A DNA stretch of 47,470 bases from an uncultured Oscillospiraceae bacterium (GCA_934597125.1 CAKTQM010000011.1:1-47470), one strand, 5' to 3'. Counted from the stretch's first letter, positions 15,875 through 24,460 are shown. Notes: generated by a model not told the origin, from the sequence alone. Numbers and translations: made by a program.

Positions 15875-15905
15875 GCGGATGCAGGGGGAAGCCCCCTGCA
15901 TCCGC
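15875..15905 (-). terminator. Intercistronic hairpin between binding protein and ATPase
   Basis: A perfect 14-bp stem (GCGGATGCAGGGGG and its complement) with a 3-nt loop lies in the minus-strand transcript, followed by CTTTCC only. Without a U-run it is probably a transcript stabiliser or partial terminator that favours the binding protein. Confidence 0.65.
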
Positions 15906-15926
15906 GCAAATGGCAGATCAATTCGA

Positions 15927-17060
15927 TCAAGCGTGGCCCTTGAAGCCCTCGTACTGGGTAACGTTGTCGCGGCCAACGATCCAGGTGGGCTGATACTCAC
16001 CGGAGCCGACCTCATAGTTCCAGTCGCCGGACAGGTACTGCTCCATCTTCTCGATGACATCCTGCATCATCTTGGGGGAGAAGTACATGCTCATCATATC
16101 GTCGAAGTACTTGTTGGCCAGCTCGGACTGAGCGGCGGTACCGGCCATCACGTCATACAGTTCCTGCATGCCGCCGATAGCGGAGATGTAAACCTCCATC
16201 TGCTCCAGATCAGCCAGAGTGGCCTCGGAAGCACCGGCCTCCAGATAGTTCAGCACGCCGAAGGTCATCTCGTCGTCCATGGAGTAGATGTACAGCTTGT
16301 TGCCATTGGCCTTGGCAGCGGCGACGATCTCATCCAGCTTCTGCTCGATGTAGTCATAAGCGCCGTCAGCAGACCAGTTGCAAACCACGGAATAAGTGTT
16401 GAACACAGCGTCCAGAGCGGCATCGTCCCAGGTCTCAGTGGTCTTGAAGCTCTCGCCCAGAGCCTTGTCGGAATACTCGATCTCACCCTTCAGGAACTGG
16501 CGGAAGCCCTCCTCACGGCGGGAGCAAACGGTACCGTTGTCGCCGTACAGGGTCACGACGGTGTCGCCGGGCTTCATGCCGTTCTTCTGCAGCCAGTAAG
16601 CGATACCGGCGCCGCACTGCCAGTTATCACCGGAGGCGTTCAGAATGGCATACTGCTCGGTGGCCTCAATGATACGGTCGAAGGAGATGAAGGGGATACC
16701 TTCGGCATACAGGGCCTCCTGGCCGGCCTGGGCGGAATCGTCCAGCGCCATCATGACCACGCCCACTGCGTCGCCGTTGGCGATGATGGTGTTGACCTGG
16801 TCAACCTGCTCCTCACCGGAAGAAGCGGGCATGTACACAGCCTTGTACGTGCCGGCATCGGTGATCTCCTTGCACTTGGCCTCAGCGTAAGCGCCGGCCT
16901 GTGCAGTCCAGCCGTGGTCAGGGGTGGGGCCCATCACATAGATGGTGTTGCCGTCGCCGGCAGGGGTGTTGTTGTCCTGGCTGTCGCCGTTGCCGCCGCC
17001 GCAGGCGACCAGCGTCAGCGCCATAGCCAAAGCCAGGATCAGCGCAATAATCTTTTTCAT
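15927..17060 (-). CDS. Sugar ABC transporter substrate-binding lipoprotein
   Basis: This 377-residue protein has a lipoprotein signal (MKKIIALILALAMALTLVAC, Cys20) and a Gly/Asn/Asp linker, then a type-I periplasmic binding fold (Peripla_BP_4, ribose/LacI type): IYVMGPTPDHGWTAQAGAYAEAKCKE, PASSGEEQVDQVNTIIANGDAVGVVMMALDD and GIPFISFDR. The C-terminal part (TWIVGRDNVTQYEGF) completes the hinge. Substrate is a sugar or polyol; the neighbouring MocA-type dehydrogenase and sugar isomerase fit an inositol-like or keto-sugar route. The start follows TTGGAGG. Confidence 0.93.
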   Translation of the reverse strand: MKKIIALILALAMALTLVACGGGNGDSQDNNTPAGDGNTIYVMGPTPDHGWTAQAGAYAEAKCKEITDAGTYKAVYMPASSGEEQVDQVNTIIANGDAVGVVMMALDDSAQAGQEALYAEGIPFISFDRIIEATEQYAILNASGDNWQCGAGIAYWLQKNGMKPGDTVVTLYGDNGTVCSRREEGFRQFLKGEIEYSDKALGESFKTTETWDDAALDAVFNTYSVVCNWSADGAYDYIEQKLDEIVAAAKANGNKLYIYSMDDEMTFGVLNYLEAGASEATLADLEQMEVYISAIGGMQELYDVMAGTAAQSELANKYFDDMMSMYFSPKMMQDVIEKMEQYLSGDWNYEVGSGEYQPTWIVGRDNVTQYEGFKGHA

Positions 17061-17133
17061 GCAATTTCCTCCAAAATAAATTTTTATATAATACCTGCTG
17101 ACACAGGCACTATATCGTTGTCACGGCCGCGCC

Positions 17134-18171
17134 TTACAGCGCCACGGCCTTCTCCGCCTCCGCCGAACGCAGGCAGGCGAACACCGCCCGCATGGAGCGT
17201 ACGATATCCCCCGCGTCCAGAATACTGGGACGGCCCTCCTCCACAGCGGCCACAAACTCGTCGATGACGCCGGAGGACGCCTGCTGGGCGTCGTCATTGG
17301 TCTGCAGCCGATCCAGGGCGTACAGCACCTGGGTACCGTCGGCATTGACGATCTTCAGCGAATACTGGGGATCGGCGTAGAGCTTCATGATGCCCTTTTC
17401 GCAGAACAGCGTGGTGGCGTTGCACTCCTCGCCGTAGTGCGTCCAGCTGGTGGTGACGGTGCCCATGGCGCCGTTGGCAAAGATCAGCACCTCCACGGAG
17501 TTGTCGTCCACCTCGATGGGCGTGCCGTCGGGGAACTTCTTGTCCAGTACCTTCATATTGGAATAGACCGATGTGATCTCCGAACCGATCAGATACCGCA
17601 TCAGGTCGATCTTGTGGATACCCAGATCCGCCATGGAACCGAAGGACGCGCTGGCCTTCTTGAAGAACCAGGTGTTGGCGCTCTTGTCCATGCTCCACAT
17701 CTCCGGCCCCTTGTGGCCGAAAGTGGTCTGGAAGGTGATGACGCGGCCCATTGCGCCGCTGGCCAAGATCTCCTTGGCCTTCTTATGGGCGGGAGCCAGA
17801 CGCTGGTTGTGGCCGATCATCAGCCGCTTGCCGCTCTCCTTGGCGGCGGCCACCATGGCCTCGCACTCCTCCAGCGAGACAGCCATGGGCTTTTCACACA
17901 GCACATGCTTGCCGGCTTTCAGCGCCTTAATGCTGATCTCGGCGTGGAAGGCATTGGCCATGCATACGGATACGGCGTCGATCTCCGGATCAGCCAGCAG
18001 CTCCTCCACACCGGCGTATACCTTGCCGCCATACAGATCCACCAGCGCCTGAGCCCGTTCAGGGATCAGATCGTAAAAGCCCCTGATCTCCACATCACTG
18101 TTGTGGAAATACTCATACCCGTGACGCTGCTTGGCAATAGAGCCGCAGCCAATGATACCAACCTTCAACAT
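17134..18171 (-). CDS. Gfo/Idh/MocA family oxidoreductase
   Basis: This 345-residue NAD(P)-dependent dehydrogenase has an N-terminal Rossmann fold with VGIIGCGSIAKQRH (residues 4-17) and the family hallmark KHVLCEKPMAVS near residue 94, then an alpha/beta domain with GSMADLGIHKIDLMRYL, where the D..H pair is the usual catalytic region. It probably oxidises a hydroxyl of a sugar or polyol brought in by the adjacent transporter. The start is ATG at 18171, 9 bp after AAGGAG; a TTG two codons upstream is too close to it. It lies between the LacI regulator gene and the binding-protein gene. Confidence 0.93.
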   Translation of the reverse strand: MLKVGIIGCGSIAKQRHGYEYFHNSDVEIRGFYDLIPERAQALVDLYGGKVYAGVEELLADPEIDAVSVCMANAFHAEISIKALKAGKHVLCEKPMAVSLEECEAMVAAAKESGKRLMIGHNQRLAPAHKKAKEILASGAMGRVITFQTTFGHKGPEMWSMDKSANTWFFKKASASFGSMADLGIHKIDLMRYLIGSEITSVYSNMKVLDKKFPDGTPIEVDDNSVEVLIFANGAMGTVTTSWTHYGEECNATTLFCEKGIMKLYADPQYSLKIVNADGTQVLYALDRLQTNDDAQQASSGVIDEFVAAVEEGRPSILDAGDIVRSMRAVFACLRSAEAEKAVAL

Positions 18172-18196
18172 GTGCAATCGCTCCTTTTCGATGATG

Positions 18197-19207
18197 TTAT
18201 CCTTCCTTCTCCGCCGCCACCGACTCGCGTATCACCAGCTTGTGGGGCAGGAATGTATGTGTATGAGAGACCTTCTCGCCGCCCAGCATCCGCAGCAGCA
18301 GCCGCAGACTCACCTGCCCCATCTCGTAGCAGGGCTGGGCCACCGTGGTCAGGTGCGGGTGAAACATGGTGGTGTAATCCACATCGTCAAACCCCGTCAC
18401 CGACAGATCCTCCGGCACCCGCAGCCCCATGTCGTGGGCGCGGGAGATCACACTCAGCGCCAGAATGTCCGACACGCAGAACACCGCCGTGGGCCGCGGC
18501 TGGGCCGTCAGCAGTCGCTTCGCCGCCGCCAGACCGGAGGCAAAGGAGTAATCCGCGTCCGCCAGTGCCACCAGCTCATCCCCGCAGGGCAGCCCCGCCG
18601 CCGTCAGCGCGTCGCAGTAACCCTGCCGCCGCTGCTGGGTGGAAATAAAGTCGTTGTCCGCGCTCAGCAGCGCCACGCGGCGGTGCCCCTGTCCGATCAG
18701 ATACCGCACCGTTTCCACGGCGGCGGTATAGTTGTCGATGGACACCGTAGGCTGCTGGATCTCCGGTACGTACTCACAGCACTGCACAATGGGATAGTGC
18801 TGCGCGTATTCCCGCAGCAGCGGGTTGTTCTTCCGGCAGCCCAGAAAGATGGCGCCGTCCGCCCGATGGGCGTCCAGCATTTTCAAAAAACGCTCCTCAT
18901 TCTCCGCCTGTCCGCCGGTGTTGCAGATCAGTACGCTGTAGGCGCAGTCGTGAGCCAGATCGCCGATCCCCGTCAGAATACTGGAGTAATACGGGTTGGA
19001 AAAGTTGGGGGCCAGGGTCAGTATCACGCGGCTCTCGCTGCGGCGCAGGTTGCGGGCGGACTGGTTGGGTATGTAGTCCAGCTCCCGTATGGCCGCCATC
19101 ACCCGCTGGGCGGTGGCCGGCTTCACCGACTCGCTGTTGTTCAGCACCCGCGATACCGTGGCGACGGAAACACCGGCATATCTCGCTACCTCTCCGATCG
19201 TCACCAT
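18197..19207 (-). CDS. LacI family transcriptional regulator
   Basis: This 336-residue repressor has an N-terminal helix-turn-helix and hinge helix (VTIGEVARYAGVSVATVSRVLNNSESVKPATAQRV, then NQSARNLRR) and a C-terminal type-I binding fold (from about 60) ending SLRLLLRMLGGE with LPHKLVIRESV. It is the first gene of the minus-strand sugar operon, 25 bp before the dehydrogenase gene. The start at 19207 follows GGAGG. A palindrome in its leader (19236-19251) suggests autoregulation and control of the operon by a sugar effector. Confidence 0.94.
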   Translation of the reverse strand: MVTIGEVARYAGVSVATVSRVLNNSESVKPATAQRVMAAIRELDYIPNQSARNLRRSESRVILTLAPNFSNPYYSSILTGIGDLAHDCAYSVLICNTGGQAENEERFLKMLDAHRADGAIFLGCRKNNPLLREYAQHYPIVQCCEYVPEIQQPTVSIDNYTAAVETVRYLIGQGHRRVALLSADNDFISTQQRRQGYCDALTAAGLPCGDELVALADADYSFASGLAAAKRLLTAQPRPTAVFCVSDILALSVISRAHDMGLRVPEDLSVTGFDDVDYTTMFHPHLTTVAQPCYEMGQVSLRLLLRMLGGEKVSHTHTFLPHKLVIRESVAAEKEG

Positions 19208-19235
19208 GCAGGGGCCTCCGTTTCCTGAGTTGAAA

Positions 19236-19251
19236 ATGTAATCCATTACAT
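19236..19251. promoter_or_regulatory. Candidate LacI-family operator ATGTAAT-CC-ATTACAT
   Basis: Perfect 7-bp inverted arms around CC, lying just downstream of the promoter at 19265-19294, a position that would block transcription. A related GTGATTAC half lies at the divergent isomerase promoter. Confidence 0.6.
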
Positions 19252-19264
19252 TTCTTACATGTTT

Positions 19265-19294
19265 ATCATACCAGCCCCGACCGCCCCGTGTCAA
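19265..19294 (-). promoter_or_regulatory. Promoter of the LacI/sugar operon
   Basis: On the minus strand, TTGACA (19294-19289) and TATGAT (19270-19265) are 18 bp apart. Confidence 0.8.
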
Positions 19295-19396
19295 GGAATA
19301 TGGACAAATCGTTAAAATTTTCAGCCCTTTCGCCAATAAGCCCCCGCCGCTTTCCGGCGCTTTGCACAATCCTGAAAGCCGCGCCCCGTTTCACTC

Positions 19397-19425
19397 TTGA
19401 CAAAGCCGCGGATTGTGATTACCTT
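19397..19425 (+). promoter_or_regulatory. Promoter of the sugar isomerase gene
   Basis: TTGACA (19397-19402) and TACCTT (19420-19425) are 17 bp apart, with GTGATTAC overlapping the -10 box. The run 19295-19396 between the two divergent promoters shows nothing else. Confidence 0.65.
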
Positions 19426-19469
19426 TATGAGTGATAAAAAGCATTTGCTTGCGAAAGGAGCATATTACT

Positions 19470-20390
19470 ATGAAAATGGGCCTTGTTACCGCCATATTGG
19501 AGCAATACGGCTATGAAAAAATGATCGACACCGTCTCGGAGATGGGCTTTGCCTGTGTCGAGGTGGCCTGCTGGCCCGCCGGCAAGGCGGAGCGCCGCTA
19601 CGCCGGCGTCAGTCATATTGATGTAGAGCGCGTATGTCAGGACGCCGACTACGCCCGCCATATCCTGGACTACGCCGCCGCCCGCCATGTGGAGATCTCC
19701 GCTCTGGCCTTCTATCCCAACACCATGGACGGCGATCTTCAGAAGCGTCACGCCAATGTGGAGCACCTGAAAAACGTCATCCGCGCCAGCGCCAAACTGG
19801 GCGTCAACATGGTCACCACCTTCATCGGCCGCGACCAGACCAAGACTGTGGAGGAAAATCTGACGCTGGTCAGGGAGGTCTGGCCCCCCATCATCGCGCT
19901 GGCGGAGGAGCTGGGCGTGAAGATCGCCATTGAGAACTGCCCCATGCTCTTCGGCCCCGACCAGTGGCCCGGCGGTCAGAATCTGATGACCACTCCTCCC
20001 CTCTGGCACAAGGTCTTTGACATCCTGCCCAGCAAGAATTTGGGTATCAACTACGATCCCAGCCACTTCGTCTGGCAGATGATCGACTATATCAAGCCCC
20101 TGTACGAGTTCAAGGATAAGATCTTCCACGTCCATTACAAGGATATCAAGCTCTATCCCGAAAAGCTGGCCCGCGTGGGCGTCATGGCCTATCCCCTGGA
20201 TTTCATGTCACCCAAGCTGCCCGGCCTGGGTGATGTGGATTGGGGCAAGTTTGTCTCTGCCCTTACCGACATCGGTTATGACAGCTACACCTGTATCGAG
20301 GTGGAGGACAAGGCCTTTGAAGGCAGCGAGGAGGCCGTCCTCAACTCCCTGCGCCTGAGCAAGCGCTATCTGGAGCAGTTCGTCATCTGA
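19470..20390 (+). CDS. Sugar phosphate isomerase/epimerase
   Basis: This 306-residue TIM barrel is of the AP-endonuclease-2-like superfamily. Metal-ligand regions are seen in order: FACVEVACWPAG, NMVTTFIGRD, VKIAIENCPM (Glu), GINYDPSHFVWQ (Asp/His), FHVHYKDIK (His) and TCIEVEDKAFEGS (Glu). Such enzymes isomerise or epimerise keto sugars and inosose-type compounds. It is divergent from the LacI/dehydrogenase/transporter operon and is very likely part of the same catabolic route. The start at 19470 follows AAAGGAG by 9 bp. Confidence 0.92.
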   Translation: MKMGLVTAILEQYGYEKMIDTVSEMGFACVEVACWPAGKAERRYAGVSHIDVERVCQDADYARHILDYAAARHVEISALAFYPNTMDGDLQKRHANVEHLKNVIRASAKLGVNMVTTFIGRDQTKTVEENLTLVREVWPPIIALAEELGVKIAIENCPMLFGPDQWPGGQNLMTTPPLWHKVFDILPSKNLGINYDPSHFVWQMIDYIKPLYEFKDKIFHVHYKDIKLYPEKLARVGVMAYPLDFMSPKLPGLGDVDWGKFVSALTDIGYDSYTCIEVEDKAFEGSEEAVLNSLRLSKRYLEQFVI

Positions 20391-20407
20391 TCCGCCGCAC
20401 TGATCGA

Positions 20408-20453
20408 AAAGGCCTGTTATGGCCCCTTTTATGGGGGCTATAACGGGCCTTTA
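20408..20453 (+). terminator. Likely terminator after the isomerase gene
   Basis: AAAGGCCTGTTATGGCCCC pairs with GGGGCTATAACGGGCCTTT, including G-U pairs, around a T-rich loop. There is no long T-run after it, so termination may be partial. Confidence 0.6.
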
Positions 20454-20491
20454 TGTACCATTTCTGTACCTATAACCGCCCTTTATGTACC
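20438..20491. repeat. 22-bp direct repeat, period 32 bp
   Basis: Two 22-bp copies starting CTATAAC and ending CTTTATGTACC begin at 20438 and 20470 and differ at two bases (GG versus CC-type changes). A third TGTACC lies between. The stretch 20391-20593 holds no gene. Confidence 0.6.
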
Positions 20492-20532
20492 GATATTTCC
20501 CCTCATTTTTCCTCATTTTGGCAACTCCCTCC

Positions 20533-20561
20533 TTTACACGCCGGTCAAAACGGGATATAAT
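20533..20561 (+). promoter_or_regulatory. Promoter of the flippase gene
   Basis: TTTACA (20533-20538) and TATAAT (20556-20561) are 17 bp apart, with AAAAGGAG and the start at 20594 downstream. Confidence 0.85.
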
Positions 20562-20593
20562 AATATGTTGAATCGTGCAAAAGGAGCAACTAC

Positions 20594-22132
20594 ATGAAGA
20601 TCAACCAGATCAAAGCGGGCGCCGTGCTCTCCTATCTCTCCATGGGGCTGAGCACCATCATCTCGCTTGTCTATACCCCCATCATGCTGCAGCGGCTGGG
20701 CGAAAGTGAATTCGGCGTTTATCAGGCGGTGCTGCCCATCATCTCCTATCTGAACCTGCTGAGCTTCGGCCTGGGCAGCGCCTATGTGCGGTACTACTCC
20801 CGCTTTCAGGCCGCGGGAGACAAGCGGGGCTGCGCCAAGCTGAACGGCATGTTTCTGATCACGTACCTGTTTCTCGGCGCGGCGGTGCTGGGCATCGGCT
20901 TCGGCCTGTCTTACTGCGACGTGATCTTCGGCAAGAAGCTGACCCCCGATGAGATCGCTCTGGCGGAAAAGCTGCTGCGGATCATGACGGTCAACGCCGC
21001 CCTCACCTTCCCCATCAGCGTGTTTGAATCCCACGTCACCATCAACGAGCGGTATCTGTTCCAGAAGATCGTGGCCATGGGTAAGCAGGTGCTGAACCCT
21101 CTCATCATGATCCCCCTGCTGATCATCGGCTACCGCAGCGTGATGCTGACCATTGTATCTTTGATCTTCACTATCCTCAGCGGTATTCTGAACATCGGCT
21201 ATTGCCTGACAAAACTGCGGATGCGCTTCTCCTTCCGGCACTATGATTTCCGGCTGATGCGGGAGATGTTCGGCTTTACGGTGTATGTGTTCATCGGCAT
21301 CGTGGTGGACAACGTCAACTGGTCCATCGACCGGCAGCTGCTGACGTGGCTGCACGGCTCCGCCGCCGTCACAGTGTACACCATCGCCGCGCAGCTGAAC
21401 AACTATTTCCTGCTGTTCGGCAACGCCATCTCCAATGTGATGACGCCCCGCGTCCACCGGCTGGTGGCAGAGGGCGCCTCCATGCGGAAGCTGGACGCCC
21501 TGTTCACCAGGGTGGGGCGGCTGCAGTTTATCCTGCTGTCCTGCATCTTTCTGGGCTTTGTTGCCATCGGTCAGCCCTTTGTGGTGCTGTGGGGCGGCGG
21601 CGAGCAGTTTCGGGTGGACTACTGGACGGCACTGCTGCTGTTCTTCGCCTGTCTGTGGACGAATGTTCAGACGGTGGGCATCGAGATCCAGCGGGCCAAG
21701 AATATGCACAAGTTCCGGTCACTGACCTATCTGGGGGTACTGGTGGGCAACATCCTCATCTCCATCCCCCTGTGCATGAAGTGGCAGGGACTGGGCGCCG
21801 CCATCGGCACCGCCATTGCCACGCTGGTGGGCAACGTGTTTTTGATGAACTGGTACTACTACCGGCGGATCGGACTGGACATTCCCTCCTTCTGGCGGCA
21901 TATTTTCCATCTGATGCCCTCCATGCTGCCGCCGGCTGCGGCGGCGGTGCTGCTGGCCGTTTTTACCCACCCCACCACCTATTGGGAGCTGATCCCCCCG
22001 GGCTGCGCCTTTGTGGCGGTATACGCCATATCGGTGTGGCTGTTCGGCCTGAACCGCTATGAGCGCAACCTCATTACAGGGCCGCTGCGGCGGCTGAGAA
22101 AACGCAAGGGAGGTGGCCGCCGTGCCTCGTAA
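20594..22132 (+). CDS. Polysaccharide flippase-like membrane protein (Wzx/MATE-MOP superfamily)
   Basis: This 512-residue protein has about 14 membrane segments. The N-terminus KAGAVLSYLSMGLSTIISLVYTPIMLQRLGESEFGVYQ matches the polysaccharide biosynthesis flippase family, which moves lipid-linked oligosaccharides across the membrane. Further signs are VNWSIDRQLLTWLHGSAAVTVYTIA and FGNAISNVMTPRVHRLVAEG. The tail is basic (RRLRKRKGGGRR). No glycosyltransferase genes are nearby, so the cargo is unknown. It overlaps the TetR gene by 11 bp, a sign of translational coupling. Confidence 0.9.
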   Translation: MKINQIKAGAVLSYLSMGLSTIISLVYTPIMLQRLGESEFGVYQAVLPIISYLNLLSFGLGSAYVRYYSRFQAAGDKRGCAKLNGMFLITYLFLGAAVLGIGFGLSYCDVIFGKKLTPDEIALAEKLLRIMTVNAALTFPISVFESHVTINERYLFQKIVAMGKQVLNPLIMIPLLIIGYRSVMLTIVSLIFTILSGILNIGYCLTKLRMRFSFRHYDFRLMREMFGFTVYVFIGIVVDNVNWSIDRQLLTWLHGSAAVTVYTIAAQLNNYFLLFGNAISNVMTPRVHRLVAEGASMRKLDALFTRVGRLQFILLSCIFLGFVAIGQPFVVLWGGGEQFRVDYWTALLLFFACLWTNVQTVGIEIQRAKNMHKFRSLTYLGVLVGNILISIPLCMKWQGLGAAIGTAIATLVGNVFLMNWYYYRRIGLDIPSFWRHIFHLMPSMLPPAAAAVLLAVFTHPTTYWELIPPGCAFVAVYAISVWLFGLNRYERNLITGPLRRLRKRKGGGRRAS

Positions 22133-22712
22133 ATCCGGACGCAACACAAAAGGACGCATCGTCTCCGCCGCCTGGAAGCTCTTTTATGAACAGGGCTACG
22201 ACAACACCACTGTGGAGGACATCATCTTTGAGTCCGAGACCTCCAAGGGCAGCTTTTACCACTATTTTGAGGGCAAAGACGCCCTGTTGGGCTCGTTGTC
22301 CATGATCTTTGACGAGAAGTACGAGGCGCTGCGGCAGGAGATGGATCCGGACATGCACGCGGTGGACAAGCTGCTGTACATGAATCACGAGCTGTTCACC
22401 ATGATCGACAACACCGTTTCCGTGGAGCTGCTGGCCCGCCTGTTCTCCACCCAGCTGACTACCAAGGGTGAAAAGCACATGCTCAGCCGCGACCGCACCT
22501 ATTTCAAGCTGCTGCATCAGGTGGTGCGGCAGGGGCTGGAGCGGCAGGAGCTGCGGGGCGATCTGACCGCCAACGAGATCATCAACGACTACGCCATGCT
22601 GGAGCACGGGCTGATGTACGATTGGTGTCTGGCTGACGGCGGCTACTCCCTGGCACGGTACGCCGACCGCACCATGCCGACATTTTTGGAGAATTATCGA
22701 CGGAAAAATTGA
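22122..22712 (+). CDS. TetR family transcriptional regulator
   Basis: This 196-residue regulator has an N-terminal TetR helix-turn-helix: KGRIVSAAWKLFYEQGYDNTTVEDIIFESETSKGSFYHYFEGKDALL. The C-terminal ligand domain is not recognisable by motif. I chose GTG at 22122 (VPRKSGRN), 8 bp after GGGAGG (22108-22113); a GTG three codons earlier overlaps that site. It is coupled to the flippase gene and lies 185 bp upstream of the symporter gene, whose control region holds a 32-bp palindrome it may bind. Confidence 0.92.
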   Translation: MPRKSGRNTKGRIVSAAWKLFYEQGYDNTTVEDIIFESETSKGSFYHYFEGKDALLGSLSMIFDEKYEALRQEMDPDMHAVDKLLYMNHELFTMIDNTVSVELLARLFSTQLTTKGEKHMLSRDRTYFKLLHQVVRQGLERQELRGDLTANEIINDYAMLEHGLMYDWCLADGGYSLARYADRTMPTFLENYRRKN

Positions 22713-22798
22713 AATTTGTTTTTTCGTCTCTTGTTTGATTCACAAATCGTCTATTCAGATTTTCCTTTGTTTAAGCGATTATACAAAGTTATTATTCA

Positions 22799-22830
22799 AA
22801 CGGAGTATAGAATGAATTCTATACTCCGTT
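22799..22830. promoter_or_regulatory. Perfect 32-bp palindrome upstream of the symporter
   Basis: The arm AACGGAGTATAGAAT (15 bp) is repeated inverted across a 2-bp centre, ending 5 bp before the -35 box at 22836. It could be an operator (TetR type) or the hairpin of a terminator after the TetR gene, though no T-run follows. The rest of 22713-22897 is AT-rich with no gene. Confidence 0.6.
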
Positions 22831-22835
22831 CTGTA

Positions 22836-22864
22836 TTTACGTCTATAAAAAAGTATGCTATAGT
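22836..22864 (+). promoter_or_regulatory. Promoter of the symporter gene
   Basis: TTTACG (22836-22841) and TATAGT (22859-22864) are 17 bp apart. A short TTCGT-TAG-ACGAA palindrome follows at about 22869-22881, then AGAGAGG and the start at 22898. Confidence 0.65.
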
Positions 22865-22897
22865 AGCGTTCGTTAGACGAAAGAGAGGTTCCCAAAC

Positions 22898-24448
22898 ATG
22901 ACATCTGCACAAATTTGTATCATCATCGCCATTGCGGTGTATCTGATCGCCATGGTGTTCGTAGGCGTGGCCTATTCCCGCGCCAGCAAGGGCGGCGCAG
23001 ACAGCTTCTATCTGGGCGGCCGCCAGCTGGGCCCCGTGGTAACAGCCATGAGCGCCGAGGCCAGCGACATGAGCTCGTGGCTGCTGATGGGTCTGCCCGG
23101 CGTGGCGTACTTCACCGGTATCGCCGACGCGGCGTGGACGGCCATCGGTCTGGCTCTGGGCACGTATCTGAACTTCCTGCTGGTGGCAAAGCGGCTGCGC
23201 ATCTACTCCGCCGAGATCAACGCCATCACCGTGCCGGAGTTCTTCTCCAAGCGCTTTAAGGACGACAAGAAGGTGCTGCTGGGCATCTCCGCCCTGATCA
23301 TCCTGATCTTCTTTATTCCCTATACCGCCTCCGGCTTTGCCGCCATCGGCAAGCTGTTCCACAGCCTGTTCGGCTTTGATTACATGATCTCCATGCTGAT
23401 CGGCGCAGCGGTTGTCATTCTGTACACCATTATGGGCGGCTTCCTGGCCGTGTCCACCACCGACCTGATCCAGAGCATTGTCATGACTATCGCCCTGATC
23501 GTGGTGCTGGGCTTCGGCATCGAGGTGGCCGGCGGCTGGGGCGCTGTCACCGATAACGCCCGCTCCATCCCCGGTTATCTGAGTCTGGTGCAGATGACAA
23601 ATATCTCCACCGGCGAAGTCACCGACTACGGCTTCATCAAGTCCCTGTCCATGCTGGCGTGGGGTCTGGGCTACTTCGGCATGCCCCACATTCTGCTGCG
23701 CTTCATGGGCATCAACGACGCCAAGAAAATCAAGATCTCCCGCCGTATTGGCAGTATTTGGGTGGTTATTTCCATGACCGTGGCCGTTACCATCGGCATC
23801 GTGGGTCTGGCTATGTCCCGCGTGGGCGAGATCGAGACCTTCGGCTCCTCCAGTGCCGCCGAGGCCGTCATCGTTAAGATCGCCGACCTGCTGAGCACCC
23901 ACGGCGTGCTGGCCGCGCTGGCCGCTGGCCTGATCATTGCCGGTATTCTGGCCTCCACCATGTCCACGGCGGACAGCCAGCTGCTGGCCGCGTCCTCCAG
24001 CGTTTCCGAGGATCTGGTGAAAGAGGTTTTCGGCGTGAAGATGTCCAGCAAGGCCACCATGTGGGTGGCCCGCGCGACCGTCATCGCCATCTCCGTCGTC
24101 GCCGTATTCCTGGCACGCGACCCCAACAGTTCCGTGTTCACCATCGTGTCCTTCGCCTGGGCAGGCTTCGGCGCTACCTTCGCCCCTGCCATGCTGACGG
24201 CACTGTTCTGGAAGCGCACCACCAAGTGGGGTGTGCTGGCCGGTATGATCTCCGGCGGTGCCATGGTGTTCATCTGGAAATATCTGGTGAAGCCGCTGGG
24301 CGGCGCGTGGGGCATCTACGAGCTGCTGCCCGCCTTCATCGTGGCGCTGGCGTTCATCGTGGTGGTGTCCCTGCTGACCAAGGCACCTGACGCTGACACC
24401 GTAGCCACCTTTGACAAGGTCAAGGTGGAGTGCAAGAACACCAAGTAA
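22898..24448 (+). CDS. putP: Sodium/proline symporter, PutP type (sodium/solute symporter family)
   Basis: This 516-residue protein of the sodium:solute symporter family has about 13 membrane helices. PutP-like motifs are present: DSFYLGGRQLGPVVTAMSAEASDMSSWLLMGLPG (sodium-site helix), KRLRIYSAEINAITVPEFFSKRF, GGFLAVSTTDLIQSIVM and LASTMSTADSQLLAASS. It imports proline or a related solute with sodium at the cytoplasmic membrane. It is monocistronic, with its own promoter under a long palindrome and a strong terminator. Substrate is inferred from family resemblance. Confidence 0.92.
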   Translation: MTSAQICIIIAIAVYLIAMVFVGVAYSRASKGGADSFYLGGRQLGPVVTAMSAEASDMSSWLLMGLPGVAYFTGIADAAWTAIGLALGTYLNFLLVAKRLRIYSAEINAITVPEFFSKRFKDDKKVLLGISALIILIFFIPYTASGFAAIGKLFHSLFGFDYMISMLIGAAVVILYTIMGGFLAVSTTDLIQSIVMTIALIVVLGFGIEVAGGWGAVTDNARSIPGYLSLVQMTNISTGEVTDYGFIKSLSMLAWGLGYFGMPHILLRFMGINDAKKIKISRRIGSIWVVISMTVAVTIGIVGLAMSRVGEIETFGSSSAAEAVIVKIADLLSTHGVLAALAAGLIIAGILASTMSTADSQLLAASSSVSEDLVKEVFGVKMSSKATMWVARATVIAISVVAVFLARDPNSSVFTIVSFAWAGFGATFAPAMLTALFWKRTTKWGVLAGMISGGAMVFIWKYLVKPLGGAWGIYELLPAFIVALAFIVVVSLLTKAPDADTVATFDKVKVECKNTK

Positions 24449-24460
24449 GCTTTGATGCAG

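Noticed and set aside
18171..18177. TTG start two codons upstream for the Gfo/Idh/MocA gene
   Set aside because: Only 3 bp from AAGGAG, too close; the ATG at 18171 is at 9 bp.
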